Origin: JBBQLG01 sp964251665
GTDB taxonomy: Bacteria; Bacteroidota; Bacteroidia; Cytophagales; Spirosomataceae
Direction: 5' to 3'
DNA: 64,000 bases
Assembly: GCA_964251665.1 (NCBI GenBank)
Contig: CAXUKO010000004.1
Location: forward strand, 248,001 to 312,000
Shown here: in pieces, positions 25,687 through 33,965 of the stretch
Layout of the letters: the number at the start of each line of letters is the position of its first letter
How positions within the stretch are numbered: position 1 is the first letter of the stretch
Program-made: the position numbers and the translations under genes
The notes under the pieces: model-generated
Database searches by the model: none
What the model saw: the letters and a program-made list of their open reading frames with translations, nothing else
What the model was told of the DNA's origin: nothing

Positions 25687-27504
25687 ATGAAAAACCCCTA
25701 CCTGGCTCTGCTCCGCACAGCCTGGCATTATGCCCGTCATGAAAAGCGACGGTATGTTTTTGTCTATTGTCTATTTGTGCTGGCCAACATTGTGGCTGCG
25801 CTTCACCCTCTTCTTTTTGGCTGGTTTATTGAGTCCATTCAGCGGCAAAACACGCAGGTGATGACCATGGTCTGGCTCTATGCCGGGGCCTTCATGGGGC
25901 TTAAAGTGCTCGAATGGGCGTTTCATGGCCCGGCCCGCGTAATGGAGCGGCAACTGGCATTTGTGGTCAGCCGTAATTTTCTGGCCGAACTCTACCACCA
26001 GACCCTGCACCGGCCGGTTTCCTGGCATAAGGAACATCATAGCGGGGCTACTATCAACCGGATTCGTAAGGCCAACGAAGCGCTCAAGAACTTTTTTCAA
26101 AGTGGCTTTATCTACCTCCATACGATTGCCAAGTGTCTGTTTTCGTTTGGTGCCATGCTCTATTTCTCGCCCCTCTTTGGTGCCATCGGCATTGGGTTGG
26201 GCATGGTAACGGTGTGGGTGATTCTACAATTCGACAAACCCTTCATCCGAACGCTGGAAGAAACCAACGAGCGTGAGCACGAAGCGTCATCGAACCTCTT
26301 TGACAGCCTGTCGAACATCATTTCTGTGATCACCCTGCGGCTTGAAAAGCGTATGGAAGTGGCACAACTCGATAAGATAGCCGCCATCTTTCCGCCCTTC
26401 CGGCGCAACGTCCGCATTAATGAAGTAAAGTGGTATGTCGCCAGTATGCTGATCGCCCTGATCTATGTGGTCGTGAGCGTTGGCTATGTATGGCAGCACC
26501 TGCCGGATGCGACACACGGCCCCGGTGCCACGTTTTATGTGGGCAGCTTAGTGACCCTACTGGGATTTGTGAACCAGTTTACGAGCGTTTTCAGCGATGT
26601 GGCGCTCCAATACACCCAGATTGTGCAATACAATACGGATGTGCAAACCGCCGTACAGGCCATTGGACTAGGAGCGGATACGAAAGCAGACGACCCGTTA
26701 AATGCGGCCGCTACACTGCCCGAGCAATGGCAGACCATCGACATTGACAAGCTGAGTTTTACGCACCGCCGGACCGGTAATTTCTTTGCCAGTACCCGCC
26801 AACTGCCTAACCTTCAGGACCTACAGATTCGCATTCGGCGCGGGCAGCGGATCGCCTTCATTGGGGAGAGCGGCTCTGGGAAAAGTACCCTGCTGACGCT
26901 GCTGCGTGGTTTGTACCCCGCCGAAGCTGGTCTTGAACTGCGCGTAGACGGTGAGTTGCACGGTGATCTGAACCGGGTAGCCAACACGGTAACGCTGTTT
27001 CCGCAGGAGCCGGAGATTTTTGAGCATTCCATCGCCTACAACATCACGCTGGGCCTGCCTTTTAGTGAAGAAGAGGTGATGCAGGTATGCCAGACGGCGC
27101 ACTTCGCCGATGTGGTTGGCCAGTTAGCGAATGGGCTGGATACTAAGATTCAGGAGAAAGGCGTCAACCTCTCGGGTGGGCAAAAACAGCGGCTGGCCCT
27201 GGCGCGGGGTGTGCTGGCAGCCCGTCATAGCGACATTATCCTGATGGATGAGCCAACGAGCAGCATCGACCCAAAAACGGAATTTCAAATTTACCACCGG
27301 CTATTACAGGAGTTTTCGGATAAGGCGGTACTGTCGACCTTGCACCGACTGCATCTGCTGCCCATGTTCGACTACATCTACATCCTCCGGAAGGGCCAAA
27401 TCGTGGATGAAGGTACGTTCGTTTCGCTGCGTGAGCGCAGCCCGATTTTTCAGGAGATGTGGCATCACCAGAAAGAGGCCATGTCAGAAGGCGTTCTGGT
27501 ATAA
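25687..27504 (+). CDS. ABC exporter, fused membrane and ATPase domains
   Basis: A 605-residue half-transporter. The N-terminal ~330 residues form a six-helix type-1 exporter domain (YVFVYCLFVLANIVAAL, YIALLFGAIGIGLGMVTVW-like segments). The C-terminal ~240 residues form the nucleotide-binding domain, with Walker A GESGSGKST, signature LSGGQKQRLALARG and Walker B IILMDEPTS. It probably works as a homodimer exporting a lipid, peptide or drug; the substrate is not evident. A terminator follows directly. Confidence 0.93.
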   Translation: MKNPYLALLRTAWHYARHEKRRYVFVYCLFVLANIVAALHPLLFGWFIESIQRQNTQVMTMVWLYAGAFMGLKVLEWAFHGPARVMERQLAFVVSRNFLAELYHQTLHRPVSWHKEHHSGATINRIRKANEALKNFFQSGFIYLHTIAKCLFSFGAMLYFSPLFGAIGIGLGMVTVWVILQFDKPFIRTLEETNEREHEASSNLFDSLSNIISVITLRLEKRMEVAQLDKIAAIFPPFRRNVRINEVKWYVASMLIALIYVVVSVGYVWQHLPDATHGPGATFYVGSLVTLLGFVNQFTSVFSDVALQYTQIVQYNTDVQTAVQAIGLGADTKADDPLNAAATLPEQWQTIDIDKLSFTHRRTGNFFASTRQLPNLQDLQIRIRRGQRIAFIGESGSGKSTLLTLLRGLYPAEAGLELRVDGELHGDLNRVANTVTLFPQEPEIFEHSIAYNITLGLPFSEEEVMQVCQTAHFADVVGQLANGLDTKIQEKGVNLSGGQKQRLALARGVLAARHSDIILMDEPTSSIDPKTEFQIYHRLLQEFSDKAVLSTLHRLHLLPMFDYIYILRKGQIVDEGTFVSLRERSPIFQEMWHHQKEAMSEGVLV

Positions 27505-27506
27505 TA

Positions 27507-27540
27507 AAAAATCCCCGCCAGCGATCTGGCGGGGATTTTA
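27507..27540 (+). terminator. Rho-independent terminator of ABC exporter gene
   Basis: AAAATCCCCGCCAG and CTGGCGGGGATTTT form a perfect 14-base stem with a CGAT loop, starting 3 bases after the stop codon. AT-rich flanks on both sides would let it work in both directions. Confidence 0.92.
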
Positions 27541-27545
27541 TGTAC

Positions 27546-27582
27546 TAGTGGTGTCGGGTTTGAGAACCCGACATCACACTAT
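27546..27582. repeat. Short inverted repeat GTGTCGGGTT/AACCCGACAT
   Basis: TAGTGGTGTCGGGTT and AACCCGACATCACACTA form a ~15-base imperfect stem around TGAG. It directly follows the terminator and precedes the stop of the convergent pgl gene. Confidence 0.7.
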
Positions 27583-27595
27583 CTCCACGAATTAA

Positions 27596-28324
27596 TCATC
27601 GGTTGGCAAGCAATCCGGCGGCAGCCTGATCAATAAACCAGTGCAGGTTTCCGTTGGCGGGTTTAATAACCTGCGATGGATACAAATCCGGGTTATACGC
27701 CCCTTCCAGCACCTCATGCAGGGCATGGGCTTTTTTCTCACCAGTCACCAGAAAGGCCACACAGGCCGCCCGATTCACAACCGGCGCGGTAACGGTCAGG
27801 CGATCCATAAACTGGGCGTCTAAAAAGAAATGTTTCGTCCATGCCTCCGACTCGTGGATAACGGGTGTGCCGGGAAACAGCGACAGTGTATGCCCGTCGT
27901 CGCCCATACCCATAAGTGCCAGATCGAATGTTGTCTCATGACCGTCGAAGTACTCATGCAGTATCTGCGCATACTCGGCCATGGACGCATCGGGGGCCAC
28001 ATCGGTCCGCATGACGTGAATCTGCCCGGCAGGAATTGGAACGTGGTCGAGTAGCGTCTGGTAGGCCATACGGGCGTTATTGCGCTCGTCAGAGAACGGA
28101 ACGGCGCGCTCGTCACCCCAGAAAACGTGCCACTGCGCCCAGGGCAGCTTATCCCGGTATTCGTCCGTAGCCAACAGCTCAAACAACTGTTGTGGAGTAC
28201 TGCCGCCGGACAGGGCAATCGTAAAGCGGCCCTGTTTTTGGACAACCTGATGCGCGTACCCGACCAGCCAGTCGGCAAAGGCACGGCTGAGGTCGGAGGA
28301 GTTAGGGTAAGTATGGAGTTGCAT
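27596..28324 (-). CDS. pgl: 6-phosphogluconolactonase
   Basis: A 242-residue protein of the NagB/Pgl fold. Motifs include FTIALSGGSTPQQLFELL near residue 38, WAQWHVFWGDERAVPF and LALMGMGDDGHTLSLFPGT. It hydrolyses 6-phosphogluconolactone in the oxidative pentose phosphate pathway. zwf lies directly upstream in the same orientation, separated by a hairpin repeat, so they are likely one transcript, although the hairpin could modulate it. Confidence 0.95.
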   Translation of the reverse strand: MQLHTYPNSSDLSRAFADWLVGYAHQVVQKQGRFTIALSGGSTPQQLFELLATDEYRDKLPWAQWHVFWGDERAVPFSDERNNARMAYQTLLDHVPIPAGQIHVMRTDVAPDASMAEYAQILHEYFDGHETTFDLALMGMGDDGHTLSLFPGTPVIHESEAWTKHFFLDAQFMDRLTVTAPVVNRAACVAFLVTGEKKAHALHEVLEGAYNPDLYPSQVIKPANGNLHWFIDQAAAGLLANR

Positions 28325-28332
28325 GATTATAG

Positions 28333-28420
28333 TCGTTTAACAGTATTCCGGATGCCCACGTCCGGTCGTTTAGCGGTTAGCCAAAAACCGGACGTGGGCG
28401 TCCGGGATACGGTTAAACGA
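28333..28420. repeat. Long inverted repeat, GCCCACGTCCGG family
   Basis: Arms of about 38 bases (28333-28371 and 28384-28420) match with few differences around a 12-base loop. The core CGGATGCCCACGTCCGG is related to the core of the repeat at 14141-14230. The right arm covers the last codons and stop of zwf, and the left arm ends close to the pgl start, so it occupies the whole zwf-pgl gap. Confidence 0.85.
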
Positions 28421-29903
28421 TCCAGTGGAAGCCGTCTTTGGCGATGAGGGCGTTGGCACTTTCCGGCCCCCAGGAGCCGGGTTCGTAATTTGGGAACTTG
28501 GTCGGTGCCCGTTCGGCCCACGCTTCGATAATGGGCGTCACTACCCGCCAGGCCGCATCGACCTGATCGGCCCGCATGAACGACGTGGCATTGCCCACCA
28601 TCACATCCAGCAGCAGCATTTCGTAGGCTTCGGGTACCTGCCCTTCGTAGGCATCGCTGTAGTTAAAGACCATATCAACGGGGTTCAGTGTCATGGTCTG
28701 ACCGGGGCGTTTGGCCTGAAACTGAATACGGATATCCATCTCGGGCTGAATGCTGATGGTCAGGCGGTTCGACTCCCAGGCGTCGGCGGCTTCTTCGGGG
28801 AAGGCGTAGTGGGGCGCGGGTCTGAACTGCACTGTAATGACGGTCGTTTTATCGTGCAGCGCTTTCCCGGTTCTGACGTAGAACGGTACGTCCTGCCAGC
28901 GCCAGTTGTCGATAAAAAACTTCACAGCTGCGAAGGTTTCGGTAGCCGAATCGGGCGCAACGCCTTTGTCTTTGCGGTAAGCGACGGTTTCTTTGCCATT
29001 CACGGTACCGGCGCCGTACTGCCCCCGTGCGGCAAAATCGCGTACTTCATCTTTTGTGATGCGCCGAATTGCGTTCAGCACATCTACTTTTTTATTCCGA
29101 ATCTCATTGGCATCGAACGAAACGGGTGCTTCCATTGCTACCATGCACATGAGTTGCAGCATGTGGTTCTGAATCATGTCGCGCAGGGCTCCCGATGTTT
29201 CGTAGTACCCGCCCCGCCCTTCGACGTTGACCGTTTCAGCGGCCGTAATCTGGACATGCTCGATGTAGTGGCGGTTCCAGATGGGTTCAAACAGGGTGTT
29301 GGCGAAGCGCATAGCCAGAATGTTCTGCACCGTTTCCTTGCCTAAGTAATGGTCGATGCGATAAATCTGCTCTTCGGCAAACATACCCCCCAGCAGTTGA
29401 TTCAGAGCGCGGGCACTGGCGAGGTCGTGGCCGAATGGCTTTTCGATTACTAAGCGTACCGTTTGTTTATCCTTGCAGAAATCCAGTGCGCCTAATCGGG
29501 TAGCAATGTCGGGAAACAGCTGCGGAGCAACGGCCAGGTAAAACAGGACGTTCGGTTTAAAGCCCCACTCGGCCGCTTTGGCATCGACATAGTCGGTAAG
29601 TTTATGGTATACCCCCGCGTCCTCGGCGTCGAATTGTAGGTAGTTCACGTGACTGGCGAAGGCGTCCCAGTCGCCATTGGGCTTACGCCGGGAAAACTGC
29701 TGAATACCGTCCAGCAGACGGGTCCGGTAGGTATCGTCGGCGTAGGGGCTGCGGCCCAGGCCGGCTACAGCGAACTGTTCGGGTAAAAAACCGTCGGCAA
29801 AGAGGTTGTAGAGGGCCGGGGTTAGCTTGCGGAAATTAAGGTCTCCGCTGCCGCCAAAAATAAAGATCACCGTGGCAGGTGCTTGTCGGTTTGTTGCTGT
29901 CAT
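28413..29903 (-). CDS. zwf: Glucose-6-phosphate dehydrogenase
   Basis: A 496-residue protein of normal length. The N-terminal dinucleotide-binding motif FGGSGDLNFRKL is followed by the active-site peptide RIDHYLGKETVQNI and by RYEFV-type C-terminal blocks (AYEMLLLDVMVGN). It oxidises glucose 6-phosphate to 6-phosphogluconolactone, the first step of the oxidative pentose phosphate pathway. pgl follows. A gnd gene is not in the window. Confidence 0.97.
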   Translation of the reverse strand: MTATNRQAPATVIFIFGGSGDLNFRKLTPALYNLFADGFLPEQFAVAGLGRSPYADDTYRTRLLDGIQQFSRRKPNGDWDAFASHVNYLQFDAEDAGVYHKLTDYVDAKAAEWGFKPNVLFYLAVAPQLFPDIATRLGALDFCKDKQTVRLVIEKPFGHDLASARALNQLLGGMFAEEQIYRIDHYLGKETVQNILAMRFANTLFEPIWNRHYIEHVQITAAETVNVEGRGGYYETSGALRDMIQNHMLQLMCMVAMEAPVSFDANEIRNKKVDVLNAIRRITKDEVRDFAARGQYGAGTVNGKETVAYRKDKGVAPDSATETFAAVKFFIDNWRWQDVPFYVRTGKALHDKTTVITVQFRPAPHYAFPEEAADAWESNRLTISIQPEMDIRIQFQAKRPGQTMTLNPVDMVFNYSDAYEGQVPEAYEMLLLDVMVGNATSFMRADQVDAAWRVVTPIIEAWAERAPTKFPNYEPGSWGPESANALIAKDGFHWIV

Positions 29904-30081
29904 GTTGGGAAAACGATGGATGCCGCCATTTGTTCGGACCCTGAACGGGCCGGAGAACGGCTGATGTCAGGCGGCAAGTTACCCACGGCCCTTATCCGGC
30001 GCAAGAATCATCACTATTTGGTAATACTATGGGAGGGCGACTGGTAGTTGCCTGTTCGACGTGTGTGCCGTAGCTTGCAGG

Positions 30082-31800
30082 GTGAATGAGTTTACGCATA
30101 GCCGATACATACGGATTGGAGAGAATATGCCGTCGGGCACGGGCGGTTTTGGGCAGGTTTGGCTGGCTACGGATGGAGAGTCCGGTGAATCAGTCGCTAT
30201 TCGAGAGTTAATCGAACTGGATTCGGTGCAACGAAATACCCTGCGTAAAGCTATAGATGTTGTTCTGGACGTGAGCCGTGAACACCCGAATTTGCTTACC
30301 TACCGGGCCTGTTTTGAACAGGAAAACACCCTGTTTATCGTGATGGACTATGTGCCCGGCGGGAGCCTGCGCCAACGGGCTGCCAAGCGCAAAATTCAAC
30401 CCTACGAAGCCTTGAGCTGGACCCTGAAGCTCGCCGAAATTCTGGCTGACCTGCACGAACGGAAACTTGTTCATACGGACGTTCGGCCTGATAACCTGTT
30501 TCTGACGGCCGACGGCACTCTGCAACTCGCCGACCTGGGTCTGGCTGGTTTGCTGGGAAACAGCCCCGCTTACCGCCCGCCCGACTGGACACCTGTTCAA
30601 CGGACCGACCCCCGCACAGATGTATTCGCGCTGGGTGTGACACTGCTGGAATGGCTGACCGGTCGTAACCCGTTTACCGACAAAACCGTTGCTGAAGTGG
30701 CGGCCCTGCTCGATCAGGGTCAGTTGCCCATCGGTAATCTGCCTGTCTGGCAACAGAGTGTGCTGCTGAAAGCCCTGCAACGCAGCCCCGACCTGCGGTT
30801 TCCGACCATGCGGGCCTTTGCCGACGCCCTGCGTAATCGGCAGGTGCCGCTTATTATCGACCGGCGGGCGCTGGATGCCGGTGACCTGATGCGCCGGGCC
30901 GAGGGTTGCATCAACAAGAAAAAATGGAGCGAAGCCGAACGGGTGCTGCAACATGGGCACGAACTTTTCCCCGAGTCGGTGAGCCTGCTGACGCTGACGG
31001 GTCGGTTTTCTCTGTCGCGGCACCGTCCTGAGCAGGCACGGCCTTATTTTGAGGCCGCACTCGCCCTGAATCCCCGGTTAGACGTGCAGAAGGAACTGGG
31101 CTGGGTTCATCTGGAAGCCGAACAGTATCCGCTGGCCATCTCATTACTATCCGATCACCTGCACCGTCACCCCGGCGATTACGAAGCCTATAATCTGCTG
31201 CTACAGGCTTATATCGACACCGAACGCTACGATGCCGCTGCTGAACTGGCGGGATTGCTGGTGAAGCAAACGGCCGATTATCCCTGTTTTGCCGCTAATT
31301 ACTACCTCGCCCTGGCGTTGCAGACACCCCGTCAGTCGCCTTTCGCTGATGCCGTGGTGCGCTACGACGAGAATGCATTTATCGATTATAACGTCCGGGT
31401 GCTGACTGAATTTCCGCTCAGCCACGATTACGACCAGGTACCAACACTCCGCTCGAAGCTGCTCTTTCAGGATTTCCGGTTTCGTAAAAATAGCAAGCCC
31501 AATGCTGCGCTGGCTATTCGTGATGTTGATCCGGCGGTTTGCGCTAACGCTCTTATCACCATCGGGCGGGAAGGATACGCGGGAAATGATGTACAGCTAT
31601 CGGGCGAGGCCGTCAGTCGCCGTCATTGTGTGCTGGTAAACGTGAAAGACGATTGCTGGCTGTACGATCTCGGCAGTCGTACCGGCACGGTTGTCGATGG
31701 GGTGCGGGTGAATAAACGAACGCCATTGAGCGGTCAGCATAGCCTGCGCATCGGTCCGCACGAACTGGTAGTGAATGTGGATAAAGGACGCTTAGTGTAA
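30082..31800 (+). CDS. Kinase-like/TPR/FHA protein with degenerate catalytic motifs
   Basis: Domains in order: protein-kinase fold (about 10-245), TPR-like helices (about 255-410), and an FHA domain at the C-terminus (about 489-565; GREGYAGNDVQL, SRRHCVL, LGSRTGTVVDG). The glycine loop GTGGFG is intact. The ATP-anchoring Lys is replaced by Arg41 (VAIREL), the HRD motif reads HTD (Asp133) and DFG reads DLG (Asp151). It may be a pseudokinase or a weak kinase. No ATG fits; GTG at 30082 or GTG at 30061 is the likely start. An SGNH hydrolase gene follows after 20 bases. Its FHA could dock phosphothreonine made by the active kinase encoded at 39902-41821. Placement next to T6SS genes suggests a regulatory scaffold. 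Confidence 0.85.
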   Translation: MNEFTHSRYIRIGENMPSGTGGFGQVWLATDGESGESVAIRELIELDSVQRNTLRKAIDVVLDVSREHPNLLTYRACFEQENTLFIVMDYVPGGSLRQRAAKRKIQPYEALSWTLKLAEILADLHERKLVHTDVRPDNLFLTADGTLQLADLGLAGLLGNSPAYRPPDWTPVQRTDPRTDVFALGVTLLEWLTGRNPFTDKTVAEVAALLDQGQLPIGNLPVWQQSVLLKALQRSPDLRFPTMRAFADALRNRQVPLIIDRRALDAGDLMRRAEGCINKKKWSEAERVLQHGHELFPESVSLLTLTGRFSLSRHRPEQARPYFEAALALNPRLDVQKELGWVHLEAEQYPLAISLLSDHLHRHPGDYEAYNLLLQAYIDTERYDAAAELAGLLVKQTADYPCFAANYYLALALQTPRQSPFADAVVRYDENAFIDYNVRVLTEFPLSHDYDQVPTLRSKLLFQDFRFRKNSKPNAALAIRDVDPAVCANALITIGREGYAGNDVQLSGEAVSRRHCVLVNVKDDCWLYDLGSRTGTVVDGVRVNKRTPLSGQHSLRIGPHELVVNVDKGRLV

Positions 31801-31820
31801 ACCGTTTACTCTTCTACTGC

Positions 31821-33347
31821 ATGTCTGTTAAATTATTAACCATTGGCGACAGCATTTCGCAGGGCTTCATGTCCGGCGCTGCAGCCCGAACCGATCTGGC
31901 CTATTCGACACTGATTGCCCGTAAAATGGGAATTGACGACTACTGCTACCCCGATGTCTGGAAGCTGGGCGGTCATCCCCTGAACCTGGAAAACGTGATG
32001 CGTGCCTTGAATAACCGCTATGGCAACGACATCAGCGGGCTGGAGTGGCTGACCGTGCTACAGACGATCAATCATCAGATGGATCAGGTGGAGGATTATT
32101 ACGAGCGGGGCGAAGGCCGTGCCACCAATCCGACGGGCCTAACCGGGTATTATCACAACCTGTCCGTGCGGGGTTTCACAGTGGCCGACGCCTGGCAGGT
32201 TACGGCTCAATTATCGTTCGATGCGATCCAGAAGGGCAAAAATCAGGGTGATGCCTTGTTTGTCGGCCTGCCCGATGAATCGTTTCATCGGACGGCGCTG
32301 CGGGTGCTCAACCCTAATCTGGAGCCTGATTTTATGTCGTTCAGCCAACTGGACTGGCTTCGGTTTCACGCAACCCGGAATGGTGGGGTCGAAAATCTTT
32401 TTCTGTGGCTGGGTGCCAACAATGCCCTCGGCACGGTACTGTCGCTGAAAATAAAGCCGACACCCGGTGTGCGAAACACCACCGGCCGACGACCCGTTGA
32501 TATGCCGTATCAGGAGCGGGAAGATCAGGGCTGGAACCTCTGGCATCCCGATGATTTCCGGGCCGAATACCAGGAATTAATCGACCGGACAGAGGCTATT
32601 CTGGCCGAAAATCAATACCCCGATTGCCGGGTGTTTGTGGCCACGGTGCCGCTGGTGACCATTGCCCCGCTGGCGAAAGGTGTCGGGCCAACAACGCCCA
32701 TCACCGTTACCGAAAATGGCCGGACGCGCCAGTACATGTACTACAAATACTACACGTACTTTCCGTTCGATGAGGCTTTTGCTTACAAGAATGACCTGAA
32801 CCTGAATTTACAGCAGGCGTTGCTGATCGACAACACCATCCGGGCCTATAACCGCATTATCCGGGAGATCACCGATGTGGCCAATGCCCGGCTTCCCCGG
32901 CCCCGTTATGTCGTGATCGACATTGCCCAGAGCCTCAGCGATATGGCTCTGAAGCGCAATGACTTCAAGCCGCGCTATCCGTTTTCCGACTTTTTTGACT
33001 TCATCAGTCCGCAGGTCGACACCAAATATTACCACGTTGACCGGAGCGGGCAGATGAAACAGGGCGGCATTTTCAGCCTCGACGGCGTGCATCCATCGGC
33101 CATTGGGCAGGGGTTGCTGGCGCACGAATTTCTGAAGGGAATGAAAAAAGCGGGGGTCAGGGTCGATACCCTGAATGATGACGACTGGCGGGCTATCTTC
33201 AATACCGACGACCTGTACAACAAGCCTATTTCGCTAATGTCGGAACTGTACGAACACGATCAGCTGGTTGAGTTCGTGCTCCGCATCATTCAGCTACTCA
33301 GGACCAAAAAGCAGTTTGAGCTGTTCGGCAACCGGGCGTCGGGCTAA
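31821..33347 (+). CDS. SGNH/GDSL-type hydrolase, 508 aa
   Basis: SGNH blocks are visible: block I LLTIGDSISQG at the extreme N-terminus (Ser nucleophile), block III GANNALG in the middle, and block V DGVHPSAIG with the catalytic Asp/His near residue 420. There is no signal peptide, so the protein stays in the cytoplasm unless secreted by a special route. It is longer than ordinary esterases of this fold (about 200 residues), with inserted regions. It is co-transcribed with the kinase-like/FHA gene and lies within the T6SS island. A T6SS lipase or esterase effector is therefore possible, but not shown. Confidence 0.82.
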   Translation: MSVKLLTIGDSISQGFMSGAAARTDLAYSTLIARKMGIDDYCYPDVWKLGGHPLNLENVMRALNNRYGNDISGLEWLTVLQTINHQMDQVEDYYERGEGRATNPTGLTGYYHNLSVRGFTVADAWQVTAQLSFDAIQKGKNQGDALFVGLPDESFHRTALRVLNPNLEPDFMSFSQLDWLRFHATRNGGVENLFLWLGANNALGTVLSLKIKPTPGVRNTTGRRPVDMPYQEREDQGWNLWHPDDFRAEYQELIDRTEAILAENQYPDCRVFVATVPLVTIAPLAKGVGPTTPITVTENGRTRQYMYYKYYTYFPFDEAFAYKNDLNLNLQQALLIDNTIRAYNRIIREITDVANARLPRPRYVVIDIAQSLSDMALKRNDFKPRYPFSDFFDFISPQVDTKYYHVDRSGQMKQGGIFSLDGVHPSAIGQGLLAHEFLKGMKKAGVRVDTLNDDDWRAIFNTDDLYNKPISLMSELYEHDQLVEFVLRIIQLLRTKKQFELFGNRASG

Positions 33348-33420
33348 CACAGAAAGGCATCCTGTCAGCGTAGATTTTGGTTGACGGGATAGCGTTGGAT
33401 AAGCTACTATTCCACAGAGA

Positions 33421-33504
33421 AAGTCCTTGAGCAGTTTGAGCAACTCGACGACCTGCTCACCAACGTAGTAGGTACCCAGCACGATCAGCGGGGCGGTGGC
33501 TACT
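33421..33504 (-). pseudogene. Remnant of a second effector core, 84 bases
   Basis: These 84 bases align without gaps to 34768-34851 inside the candidate effector gene, with 7 mismatches (about 92 percent identical). They encode VATAPLIVLGTYYVGEQVVE and following residues, against VATALLVVLGTYYVGEQVVE in the intact gene. Flanking sequence on either side does not match. It lies just beyond the terminator of the effector/immunity pair, in the same orientation, as expected for a displaced older copy. Confidence 0.85.
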
Positions 33505-33516
33505 CCGGTGAAAAAG

Positions 33517-33546
33517 AATGACCCGGCTGGTAAGGCACGGGTCATT
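33517..33546 (-). terminator. Terminator after the immunity gene
   Basis: AATGACCCG and CGGGTCATT form a perfect 9-base stem with a 12-base loop. On the minus strand it is followed by TCTTTTTC, giving an intrinsic terminator about 24 bases after the stop of the small gene. Confidence 0.75.
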
Positions 33547-33569
33547 GATGGGCTTAAGGCATTATTGAT

Positions 33570-33959
33570 TCACTGAGCTGCGTATTTACTGATTTCATAA
33601 TAGTCGCCTTCGTAATATATAAATCCTTCCATTCCAATCGAGTCGAAAGACATTCGCCAATATTCTCCGACAAACTCCCATTCGCCGGACAGTACTTGTT
33701 CTGCAAACCCTATCCATGATCCTGCCTTCCAATTTTGCAATGTATTCATATCGTATTTGACGTACTCCACTTCGTAACGATCCAACACGTACTGAAAATA
33801 ATCTAGCAGCCAGTTAGGAACGGGATCACTCTCTGACAAGTTGTTGTCCGCCAAAGCATGTTTGCATTGTTGTTTCCACTCATGTTCAACCTGAGTGTTG
33901 CCAATAGCAACCGCTAAATTGTATAGGAGAGATGTATATGATTCGTAAGTTGAAAACAT
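33570..33959 (-). CDS. Candidate immunity protein, 129 aa
   Basis: A small acidic protein rich in aromatic residues (WLLDYFQYVLDRYEVEYVKYD, then EWEFVGEYWRMSF). No signal peptide or membrane segment. It starts 6 bases after the stop of the candidate toxin gene and is visibly more AT-rich than the surrounding genes. Those are the usual features of a polymorphic-toxin immunity gene. I do not recognise the fold. The assignment rests on position, size and base composition, not on homology. Confidence 0.75.
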   Translation of the reverse strand: MFSTYESYTSLLYNLAVAIGNTQVEHEWKQQCKHALADNNLSESDPVPNWLLDYFQYVLDRYEVEYVKYDMNTLQNWKAGSWIGFAEQVLSGEWEFVGEYWRMSFDSIGMEGFIYYEGDYYEISKYAAQ

Positions 33960-33965
33960 AGCGCG

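Noticed and set aside
28425..29345. 306-codon plus-strand frame antisense to zwf
   Set aside because: Antisense to a canonical enzyme gene, with no start signal or domain.
33294..33545. 83-codon minus-strand frame overlapping the SGNH gene end
   Set aside because: Only the 84-base segment matching the effector core is meaningful. The rest of the frame crosses a terminator and the 3' end of the SGNH gene, so it is treated as a remnant and not a gene.
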